Below are positions 1 to 5,579 of a stretch of 5,637 nucleotides of DNA, one piece after another. The notes under the pieces are model-generated. The model searched no databases, was not told where the DNA came from, and saw only the letters and a list, made by a program, of their open reading frames with translations. A program made the position numbers and the translations under genes. Origin of the DNA: Leptospira bandrabouensis (GTDB taxonomy: Bacteria > Spirochaetota > Leptospiria > Leptospirales > Leptospiraceae); the NCBI RefSeq assembly GCF_004770905.1, contig NZ_RQHT01000019.1, forward strand, positions 1 through 5,637, read 5' to 3'. Position 1 is the stretch's first letter, and every line of letters begins with the position of its first letter.

Positions 1-58
1 AGGTGTGGTAGAGACCGCCTAATACGGGAGTGGATTCCAAGTGGCAGTTTCCATCTCG
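1..58. repeat. 58-bp direct repeat, left copy at the window edge
   Basis: The first 58 bases are identical to the last 58 bases of the window, in the same orientation. An exact match at both extreme ends is what a circular molecule linearised with overlap looks like, or a segment cut between two copies of a dispersed repeat. The repeat holds the left arm of the attC-like site described separately, but only the left copy is followed by the matching right arm, because the right copy is cut by the window end. No coding sequence is evident in it. Confidence 0.95.
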
Positions 59-88
59 CGGTTTGTGGAGGATCGGTGAGTTAGGCGA
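15..88. other. Possible attC-like / integron-type recombination site
   Basis: GCCTAAT at 17-23 and GTTAGGC at 80-86 are inverted partners 70 bp apart from end to end, with one G:T mismatch; the flanking C (16) and G (87) extend the match to 8 positions. GTTAGGC fits the R' core consensus GTTRRRY of integron attC sites, and the total span is within the usual attC length. Against it, I cannot find paired inner L boxes: the bases inside the arms (around GTGGATTCC and GTGGAGGAT) are not complementary, and no integrase gene is present. A small local hairpin, CCG/CGG with a 7-base loop, lies at 15-27. I treat this as a weak candidate only. Confidence 0.25.
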
Positions 89-303
89 CGGTTAATTGCA
101 ATACGGATAGCTGCTAGTCTGCAGGTGTTAAACGCAATGCGTATAGTTGACATTTAATTTGAGTTTATATGTAGTTTGCATAAATATCATTTATCAATTG
201 TCAGGCGTATAACAAACAAATCATTTATTAAATATCAATTTTTACCATAAGTCTTTTCCAAGCCTTCTTTTAGAAATAAGTTATATCCTTTCGATAAGTT
301 TCT
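89..303. other. Gene-free AT-rich interval
   Basis: No open frame with a credible start and ribosome site was found here on either strand. It contains an 11-bp perfect palindrome, ACGCA-A-TGCGT, at 132-142. GTTAAAC GC at 127-135 and GCGTATAAC near 204-212 are near-complementary (8 of 9). A TTGACA at 147-152 resembles a -35 box, but the best -10 (TATGTA, 168-173) is only 15 bp away and no plus-strand gene follows within this interval, so I do not call a promoter. Otherwise nothing is recognisable. Confidence 0.5.
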
Positions 304-401
304 CCAAGTGAAGTGTCCCCCACGGAAGCGTGGCCAGGGATGGCCTAAGCTCGCCAGTCGGAACAGGATGTTCCGCTGGCAGGAGTGGGGGATACTGAAC
401 T
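304..401. repeat. 98-bp structured repeat element, copy 1
   Basis: This copy matches 1185-1282 in 96 of 98 positions and in the same orientation. It can fold into a closed three-way structure. The outer stem pairs 313-323 with 385-395 (11 pairs including one G:U, core TCCCCCAC/GTGGGGGA). Inside it are a hairpin GGCCA-GGGA-TGGCC (332-345) and a long hairpin at 353-380 made of GCCAG/CTGGC plus CGGAACA/TGTTCCG around a GGA loop. A competing CCACG/CGTGG hairpin lies at 320-333. Its right edge is 2 bases from the stop codon of the minus-strand toxin gene. No U-rich tail supports a terminator. It could be a REP-like or recombination-site element; I do not recognise a named family. Confidence 0.9.
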
Positions 402-403
402 CG

Positions 404-730
404 TTAAAAAATTTCTTTAAGTATATCGTTTATTTCTTTGTCTGAGATGGAATTGATTTCGGATTTATCGTAAATCAAGATTAAATAAATCGAACGATCC
501 TTAATCACTGTGTGTGTAATGACCCTTCCTCCGCCGGATTTTCCTTTTCCTTTTGAAGCAATTGGAATCCGTATCTTATGACAGTTGTTGTTAAGTGAAG
601 TTCCTTGAAACGGATTAAGTCTTAATGAATCAACAAGAGTTAGCAATTCCTGCCTTAAAGAAGGATATTTTTTTATAAGACGTTTAGTTTGCCGTTCAAA
701 GCTAGGTAGTGTAAAAACATTATATTCCAC
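404..730 (-). CDS. RelE/ParE-superfamily toxin of a type II toxin-antitoxin pair
   Basis: This 108-residue protein is predicted to be the toxin of a two-gene addiction module, acting in the cytoplasm; most RelE-like members cleave mRNA on the ribosome and ParE-like members poison gyrase, and the sequence does not tell me which. It has the compact RelE fold layout: an N-terminal strand, a helical hairpin (about 10-38), then strands around the conserved Lys/Gly-rich turn GKGKSGGGRVI (61-71) with Arg69, then YLILIYDKSE (82-91) and a short C-terminal helix. The start is GTG at 728-730: an in-frame TAA lies immediately upstream and no ATG is available nearby. It overlaps the 3' end of the antitoxin gene by 11 bp, so the two are probably translationally coupled. 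Its stop codon lies 2 bases from the 98-bp repeat. Family assignment is by recalled motif. Confidence 0.85.
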   Translation of the reverse strand: MEYNVFTLPSFERQTKRLIKKYPSLRQELLTLVDSLRLNPFQGTSLNNNCHKIRIPIASKGKGKSGGGRVITHTVIKDRSIYLILIYDKSEINSISDKEINDILKEIF

Positions 731-926
731 TTAGAAAATCTCTAGCAACCTTCGGTTTTATTTTTTTAGCCTTCACTAGATTCATTTCATCTACAGCTGT
801 TCTCGCATTTTCTAGAAATTCCGCATTCGAATCTGTGATAGTCTTTGTTTTAACATAAGAAAGTCCTTTCAATACTTCCATTAGCGACTGAGCTTTATTG
901 TCTTTGATGTCTAGCAAAACTTTCAT
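720..926 (-). CDS. Antitoxin of the RelE/ParE-type pair
   Basis: This 68-residue protein lies upstream of the toxin gene and overlaps it by 11 bp, the usual antitoxin-first order. It opens with MKVLLDIKDNKA, continues through LMEVLKGLSYVK (16-27) and ends in a Lys-rich helical segment (about 38-68, Asn49-Leu50-Val51 then basic residues). This pattern matches small antitoxins that I recall pairing with toxins carrying the GKGKSGG turn in many Bacteroidetes, cyanobacteria and Leptospira. No clear helix-turn-helix is visible; the N-terminal strand might form a ribbon-type dimer, and the C-terminal half is likely to wrap the toxin. The ATG at 924-926 has no clear ribosome site, so a short-leader or leaderless transcript is possible. 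It probably neutralises the toxin and represses its own promoter, possibly through the palindrome at 953-976. Confidence 0.8.
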   Translation of the reverse strand: MKVLLDIKDNKAQSLMEVLKGLSYVKTKTITDSNAEFLENARTAVDEMNLVKAKKIKPKVARDFLSGI

Positions 927-945
927 AGTAATATTCTAACCATTA

Positions 946-975
946 GTTATGTCTTAATGAAAAACTTTTCATCAA
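946..975 (-). promoter_or_regulatory. Candidate promoter of the toxin-antitoxin operon
   Basis: On the minus strand a TTGATG (970-975) is followed after 18 bp by CATAAC (946-951). Each matches the sigma-70 type consensus at 4 of 6 positions. It would start transcription about 13 bases before the antitoxin ATG. TAGAAT at 933-938 is an alternative -10 (5 of 6) but lacks a matching -35 and would give a leaderless message. This is a weak prediction. Confidence 0.3.
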
Positions 976-976
976 G
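953..976. promoter_or_regulatory. Candidate autoregulatory operator (24-bp imperfect palindrome)
   Basis: The inner part is a perfect inverted repeat, ATGAAAA-AC-TTTTCAT (957-972). One mismatch on each side separates it from outer arms CTT and AAG, giving 10 matched pairs in 24 bp. It lies 27 bp upstream of the antitoxin start and overlaps the candidate -35 box, the place where type II antitoxin-toxin complexes usually bind. A second short inverted repeat, CTAA-CCA-TTAG, sits at 937-947. Function is inferred from position and symmetry. Confidence 0.45.
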
Positions 977-1184
977 TTGTTTCAAGTCTTTTTTTGAAAG
1001 ATTTACAAACTAAAGCCCCTTGCGCCAGCGATAGTAGCGGAAATCCTTTCCATAAACTAATTGATTCTATTCAACAAACCAATCGGAAAGATTGGAGCGA
1101 ATAGCGCGGTCGTTCTAGAATCAAATACCAATCAACTAACGGATTCGAGGCGCCCAGAGAAACATTCATCAATTCTTTTCTTAA
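977..1184. other. Gene-free interval with clustered small hairpins
   Basis: No credible gene is seen between the operator and the second 98-bp repeat. The interval contains an inverted repeat TTTCAA/TTGAAA (980-985 and 994-999), a perfect hairpin GGAAA-TCC-TTTCC (1039-1051) and a perfect hairpin CCAATC-GGAAA-GATTGG (1079-1095). The two hairpins can also pair with each other (AATCCTTTCC with GGAAAGATT, one bulge). Related GC-rich phrases, AGCGATAGTAGCGG (1028-1040 region) and GGAGCGAATAGCGCGG (1094-1109), flank them. I recall similar phrases from Leptospira intergenic DNA, but cannot name the element. Confidence 0.45.
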
Positions 1185-1282
1185 CCAAGTGAAGTGTCCC
1201 CCACGGTAGCGTGGCCAGGGATGGCCTAAGCTCGCCAGTCGGAACAGGATGTTCCGCTGGCAGGAGTGGGGGATAGTGAACT
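1185..1282. repeat. 98-bp structured repeat element, copy 2
   Basis: This copy differs from 304-401 at only two positions: A to T at 1207 and C to G at 1276. The same three-way fold is preserved (outer arms about 1194-1204 and 1266-1276, inner hairpins 1213-1226 and 1234-1261); the outermost pair of the closing stem is lost by the 1276 change. Both differences matter for coding: 1207 creates an in-frame TAG, and 1276 creates a GTG codon 9 bases after AGGAG (1262-1266). The frame of the large toxin gene opens inside this copy. Together with copy 1 it brackets the toxin-antitoxin operon in direct orientation. Confidence 0.9.
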
Positions 1283-4200
1283 TTATGGAAGATCGCAGCA
1301 AACAAATGGCAGTCCTACAGACATTGGATTCCCTTTGGTCGTTACCACTTACCTTCGAAGCAACGATAGCAGAACAAAACAAAGCACTTGATGAACAGTT
1401 AACCATGCAATTATTGCAAGATAGTTTTATCAAGATGGGACCCACATACGTGAGGTCTGCTGTCGATAAGATGGGAAATCCATCCTATCAGATTCTTCCA
1501 GCCTATGCTGCTTTTGTATATATCAAACCGGACAAATTGCCTACGGTCAAAGATTCCAATGGAAAGGAATGGGATCTAACCGATTACCAGGCTCTTCAAG
1601 GGAAAGGTGGTCCTGCAAGTGCCGAACTCAACATGATGGTGAGACTGGCTCGTAACCAAATGCAAACGGACTTCAAACAAACGTTTGATCCGGAAAAATC
1701 AGAAAACCGTGAAATTGCTGTAACCATGTTTGATCCAAAGGCTATGGCACGAGTGGCAAGAGCTGCTCAGTCTGCCTTAGGCCAACTTGCCTCTGACCCG
1801 CAAAAGATGTTTGAGTTTAACTCTGCTGATGCAAAAGGCAAAGAAGCCATGATCGAATCAGCGAAGAACTCAGGTTATTTGGTTGGACCTACTGTGGGGG
1901 GAACCTTCGGAACTCACCACTTCAACCAGTTCTATCCTATCCTTAAGATGAAGGAAAAATACAACGAGATCAAGGCTGAAGGGGAAGCTCTGAACGGTAA
2001 TGGTTTTGCCAATGCTGTGGGAGGCGTGGTCTCGGTTGCAACTGGTGGTATCATTAACGCTAAAACTGCTGCCAAGTTCATGAATGATAATGGGGATGTG
2101 ATCGATACCATCACCACAGTCGCTGCTGTCATTGCTGCTCCGTTTACCGGTGGAACATCGCTTCTTGCCCTTGCTGCTTATAAAGCAGTGAAAGGTGCCT
2201 ATGAAGGAGGGGTGCTTGGTGCAGTTACTGGTGCTGCCAGTGCTTATTCTTCGATTACTGGTGTGGATGTTTCCTATTCTTATGACGAAGGTTTTGGTGC
2301 CAACGTAGGTGTTAAGATGGGTGCGGTTAGTTTAGGAGTCAGTTACTCTGAAAGTGCTGGTTTCGGTGCGAGTGCCTCTGTGAAGTTAGGTGGACTATCT
2401 GCTGGTGTGAGTTATACCCAAAACGGAGGTTTTGGTGCCAACGTAGGATATGAGTTTGGCGGGAAAAGTGACATGCTCAAAGGCCTTGGTGTAAACCTAA
2501 GTTATAGCCAAAGCGGAGGTTTTGGTGGAGGCGTAAGCTATAGCAAGACGACGGAAGGAGGCACCAAGGTTACCGGTGGTCTCAACTATAGTAAGGATGC
2601 TGGGGTAGGCGCTAGCCTCAACGCACAGAGAGAAGTCTCAAGAAATGATAATTACGCAACGACTGTGACCGGAGGTTTATCCTATAGCCAGAAACAAGGG
2701 TTTGGTGCGAGTGTGGATGCGACAATTGAGAAGGTGGCAAAAGAGACTCCTCCAGGAACAACTCCTCCTAAACCGAAATTCCAATCTGTATCTCAACTAG
2801 ATATGGGACTTTCTTTTAACCAGAAGGAAGGATTCTCTGCAAGTGTTGGCTTTGATGGAATCAATGCACTGAGCTACAACCAAAACACAGGACTTTCTGG
2901 AAACACCAACTTTGCTATGGATTTCCGTAAAAAACAAATCCAAGATGAGATTGATGAAGAGACAAAAGCGAAGAAAGAAGCTGCTGATAAGAAATTAGAA
3001 GCAGCTAAACAAGAATGGCTAAAAGAAAAAAGGAAAGATCCGAACTACGCAAACATTAAAGACGATGATGCTTTACTTGCACAGTATAAGAAAGAACAGG
3101 AGGCAAAGGCTGAAAAAGACGGATCTAGAGATAACATACTAGAGAAGATTGGTGGTGATATTTATGATGATGTCGCTGGTGCTCTAGGGATCTCGACGTC
3201 AGATGCTGGTAGACTGGATAAAGATGGAAAGTTTGTTCCTAGAACTTGTTTTGTTGCTGGAACCAAAGTTCATACCAAAGAGGGTCTTAAGAACATTGAA
3301 GACATTCGAGTTGGGGATGTGGTTCTTTCCAAATCCGACGAAACAGGAGAAGTCTCTTACCGCAAAGTAGTTGAGACTTTTATCCGCCAAACGGAAGCGA
3401 TCTACATAGTTTCCTTTGCAGATGGAACTGTCCTCGAAACCACTTGGAACCATCCGTTCCGTGTGAAAAAACAAGGCCATGCTTTAGAGAAGTTCTCTAT
3501 AGAAACAACTGATTGGGTGCAGGCAAAAGATTTACATCCTGGGGATGTGGCTCTTAGAGCTGATGGAAAGGAACTGGTTATAACCGACATCACCATAGAT
3601 GAGCGAGAAGAGACGGTTTATAACTTTGAGGTGGAAAAGTATCATACCTACTTCGTAGGAGAAATAGGGGTTTGGGTGCATAATGCGGACTATAAAAACT
3701 TAAGTATGGGGTACAGAGAGTTAGTCCTATTTTACACGCAGAATGGTAAGGACTATCAAGGAAACTATCACGAAGTTGGTCAAAAAAACGACGCAGGATA
3801 CCGAACCTTCCAAGATAAAGAAACAAATAGTATGCTTATTATGGATAAAGATGGGAATACTACTCGTTATTATAAGGATCGTTATGGCAATAACATAGAG
3901 GAAGAATTCTCATTCAAAGACAATACTTTAACGGATCGCGAAAAGATGCGTATCAACGGTAGAGAAATGTCAGATGGAAGTATAGTTAGAATTAATAAGA
4001 AAGGCATGATGACAGTAATGACGCAGGAAGAGATGGCGGGAGTAAAGAATGCAACTGCATTTGTAAATGGTATGAAAATGAAACACGAATCTGCGACAGA
4101 TGCAGCTCAGTTTGTGAGGGAAAAAGTGAAGATGCAGGGAGATTTATATCTTTACAATAACGGGACACAAGGTCCAGTTGTTGACGTTGTGAAAGTCGCA

Positions 4201-4689
4201 ATGGGTCAAAATTCTCAAAAACAGACCGGATATGAAAAGGCTCAGGACAAATTACGTGACTCTCTTGCGTCGGGGCAGATTACTACTGTGTATAGCTATA
4301 GCCAAGGTAGTGTGATAGCTGGGAATGCATTCCAACAAGCGGCTAAGAAAAGTGGATCAAAAAACTTTTATGATAATAAAAAATGGGTTTCTTTAGGCGG
4401 TGGACATGTATCTCAGAACATACCGAAAGGCTTAAAGAATGCAACTTTTTATACCAACACAGCCGACATGATTAGCAATGGGGCACCCCTTCTTTCCGAC
4501 ATTATGGAGAATGTTTCCAATGGAACACCTTCATCACCTCCAAGAAATCTTGTGAAAAGATTTATAACAGAGCGGCAGGAAGGAAGAAACGGATCGTATA
4601 ATTCTGCTTGCGTTTCTGCGAATCCCATAGCTTGTCATAGTATTTATAGTTATGATTGGGCTTTGAGTGCAGAAGGAAATAGGAAATGA
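1249..4689 (+). CDS. Leptospira TIGR04388-like polymorphic toxin with Hint domain and alpha/beta-hydrolase tail
   Basis: Predicted polymorphic toxin of 1146 residues, counted from ATG 1249. In order: a mostly helical N-terminal region (about 15-250); Ala/Gly-rich hydrophobic segments (about 253-338); a beta-repeat region (339-560) with units such as VSYSxxxGFGAxVG; a charged coiled coil (560-624); a Hint domain (667-812) with Cys667, Thr732-x-x-His735 and terminal His811-Asn812; and an effector domain (about 930-1146). The effector has an alpha/beta-hydrolase nucleophile elbow Ser1016-Tyr-Ser1018-Gln-Gly1020, with Asp1073 and His1130 as likely triad partners. Hint should cleave to free the effector; residue 813 is Ala, so splicing is unlikely. 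There is no signal peptide, and the first 11-12 residues come from the repeat, so the gene is probably 5'-truncated or fused. GTG 1276 (AGGAG 9 bases upstream) or ATG 1285 may be the true start; TAG at 1207 closes the frame. The family name is recalled; the toxic activity is inferred. Confidence 0.85.
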   Translation: MFRWQEWGIVNFMEDRSKQMAVLQTLDSLWSLPLTFEATIAEQNKALDEQLTMQLLQDSFIKMGPTYVRSAVDKMGNPSYQILPAYAAFVYIKPDKLPTVKDSNGKEWDLTDYQALQGKGGPASAELNMMVRLARNQMQTDFKQTFDPEKSENREIAVTMFDPKAMARVARAAQSALGQLASDPQKMFEFNSADAKGKEAMIESAKNSGYLVGPTVGGTFGTHHFNQFYPILKMKEKYNEIKAEGEALNGNGFANAVGGVVSVATGGIINAKTAAKFMNDNGDVIDTITTVAAVIAAPFTGGTSLLALAAYKAVKGAYEGGVLGAVTGAASAYSSITGVDVSYSYDEGFGANVGVKMGAVSLGVSYSESAGFGASASVKLGGLSAGVSYTQNGGFGANVGYEFGGKSDMLKGLGVNLSYSQSGGFGGGVSYSKTTEGGTKVTGGLNYSKDAGVGASLNAQREVSRNDNYATTVTGGLSYSQKQGFGASVDATIEKVAKETPPGTTPPKPKFQSVSQLDMGLSFNQKEGFSASVGFDGINALSYNQNTGLSGNTNFAMDFRKKQIQDEIDEETKAKKEAADKKLEAAKQEWLKEKRKDPNYANIKDDDALLAQYKKEQEAKAEKDGSRDNILEKIGGDIYDDVAGALGISTSDAGRLDKDGKFVPRTCFVAGTKVHTKEGLKNIEDIRVGDVVLSKSDETGEVSYRKVVETFIRQTEAIYIVSFADGTVLETTWNHPFRVKKQGHALEKFSIETTDWVQAKDLHPGDVALRADGKELVITDITIDEREETVYNFEVEKYHTYFVGEIGVWVHNADYKNLSMGYRELVLFYTQNGKDYQGNYHEVGQKNDAGYRTFQDKETNSMLIMDKDGNTTRYYKDRYGNNIEEEFSFKDNTLTDREKMRINGREMSDGSIVRINKKGMMTVMTQEEMAGVKNATAFVNGMKMKHESATDAAQFVREKVKMQGDLYLYNNGTQGPVVDVVKVAMGQNSQKQTGYEKAQDKLRDSLASGQITTVYSYSQGSVIAGNAFQQAAKKSGSKNFYDNKKWVSLGGGHVSQNIPKGLKNATFYTNTADMISNGAPLLSDIMENVSNGTPSSPPRNLVKRFITERQEGRNGSYNSACVSANPIACHSIYSYDWALSAEGNRK
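4673..4677 (+). promoter_or_regulatory. Ribosome binding site of the immunity candidate
   Basis: AAGGA ends 8 bases before the ATG at 4686, inside the last codons of the toxin gene. A second purine run, TAGGAA, abuts that ATG and is too close to serve it. The site supports independent initiation at 4686, or coupling through the ATGA overlap with the toxin stop codon. Confidence 0.55.
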
Positions 4690-5300
4690 TGGCAAAAAAA
4701 TATTGTATATTACTATTAGTGAGCTTGTTCCATTGCAAAGAATCCATATCCATTCCTGAATCTTTTAAGGATGATATTCAAGGAACAAGGCATGTAGATT
4801 TTCATTTTGATGCGAATAACTTACCAAAGCTTGGGGTAACGATGGAAAGCGACTTGGATCAAATGTACCCTGAAGGTCCAACTGGCAGAATGACTTTCAT
4901 TAAACCAAGGAGGATAACGATCAATAAAACTACCTTTGATTATGACAGAAGAGTCGATTACATGTATCAAAAAGTGGAAGATTTAAGTAAACCGCCAGAG
5001 ATTATACAATATCGAAGTGCAGAGAGCTTACTACTAACTATCTTTCTTAAAAAGGAAGTTGTCGTTTTTTATCTGATCAATCACAAAGTAAAGGACGTTA
5101 ATGACGAATGGATTCCAGGGAAGTACAATCAGCGAGATATCACTGATGAAAATTGGATCAGTACAGATTATAAAGGGGCCGCAATAGATGGATGCTTGTA
5201 TTGGCTACAATGGCCTAGAGAAGCGAGGTATCAACACATCGGAAATTCATTCGATGGATATACGGAAGAAGATTGCCAGAAGGAGAATGGGACAAAGTAA
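4686..5300 (+). CDS. Putative exported immunity protein (lipoprotein-like), unrecognised family
   Basis: I do not recognise the family of this 204-residue protein. The start ATG overlaps the toxin stop codon (ATGA), so the two genes are co-transcribed and probably coupled; a second ATG follows at once (4689). The N-terminus has two Lys (4-5), a hydrophobic run CILLLVSLF (7-15) and a Cys at 17. The site Leu-Phe-His-Cys resembles a spirochaetal lipobox, but His before the Cys is unusual, so either lipoprotein or simple signal-peptide export is possible. The rest is polar and aromatic-rich with no transmembrane segment; Cys170 and Cys197 could form a disulfide outside the cytoplasm. Its place just after a polymorphic toxin is the standard place for an immunity gene, and export suits a toxin acting on lipid or in the periplasm. 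The immunity role is inferred from position alone. Confidence 0.7.
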   Translation: MMAKKYCILLLVSLFHCKESISIPESFKDDIQGTRHVDFHFDANNLPKLGVTMESDLDQMYPEGPTGRMTFIKPRRITINKTTFDYDRRVDYMYQKVEDLSKPPEIIQYRSAESLLLTIFLKKEVVVFYLINHKVKDVNDEWIPGKYNQRDITDENWISTDYKGAAIDGCLYWLQWPREARYQHIGNSFDGYTEEDCQKENGTK

Positions 5301-5579
5301 GCCTGAGCCTCTCCAAAACTATGATAGCGAACAAAATGTTCGTTAAGTTAGATGCTGGATGCAAACGGGAACAATTTTGAAGACAAAAAACAAATGGGAA
5401 TCATCGTTTTCTAGTGATTCACATAGACTTTGTTCCAAAAATGAGTGTTCCGTTGATCGCTAGGGCATAAGGAATCCTTCTCTTCTATAGAAGAGATTCT
5501 TAGACAAAGATTGCAAGCAATGGTTATAAACCGAAGTGTAAAAGAGATTACCTCTCTTAAGCGGTTTTCTTCCAGGAGT
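5301..5579. other. Non-coding tail with three hairpins
   Basis: No credible gene is present on either strand. A hairpin GCGAACA-AAA-TGTTCGT (5327-5343, one G:T pair) follows the last gene by 26 bases but lacks a T-run. A perfect hairpin CTCTTC-TATA-GAAGAG is at 5480-5495. A nested structure spans 5528-5567: outer arms AAACCG/CGGTTT and inner AAGAGA-TTACC-TCTCTT (5542-5558), with the T-rich TTTTCTT at its 3' edge. The third could act as a weak terminator for plus-strand transcription. Confidence 0.5.
5528..5570 (+). terminator. Weak candidate terminator
   Basis: Nested inverted repeats (outer AAACCG/CGGTTT, inner AAGAGA/TCTCTT) end in TTTTCTT at 5565-5571. The internal loops are large and the T-run is interrupted and partly inside the stem, and it is over 220 bases from the last stop codon. 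It may equally be part of the recombination or repeat structure that begins at 5580. Confidence 0.2.

Noticed and set aside
1..75. tRNA-like gene (GGTAGAGA followed by an anticodon-like stem and GGATTCC)
   Set aside because: There is no acceptor stem, no proper T-arm with GTTCRA, and the anticodon-like stem has only three pairs.
368..445. Short frame starting at the ATG in the first repeat copy
   Set aside because: It runs only 25 codons into the antisense of the toxin gene and has no ribosome site.
304..1282. CRISPR array
   Set aside because: There are only two copies, each 98 bp, separated by a whole operon; no regular spacers or cas genes are present.
1071..1445. Minus-strand open frame of 124 codons
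   Set aside because: It spans the repeat and the start of the large gene on the opposite strand, is Cys/Ser-rich with no recognisable domain or ribosome site, and looks like a shadow frame.
1932..2132. Minus-strand hydrophobic frame of 66 codons
   Set aside because: Antisense to the Ala/Gly-rich segment; its hydrophobicity follows from codon complementarity.
3199..3826. Three overlapping minus-strand open frames behind the Hint region
   Set aside because: They lie antisense to well-supported coding sequence and have no motifs of their own.
3841..3900. EF-hand or YD-repeat motif around DKDGN and RYYKDRYGN
   Set aside because: The DKDGN loop is not followed by the rest of an EF-hand, and there are no tandem YD units, so it is probably a linker between Hint and effector.
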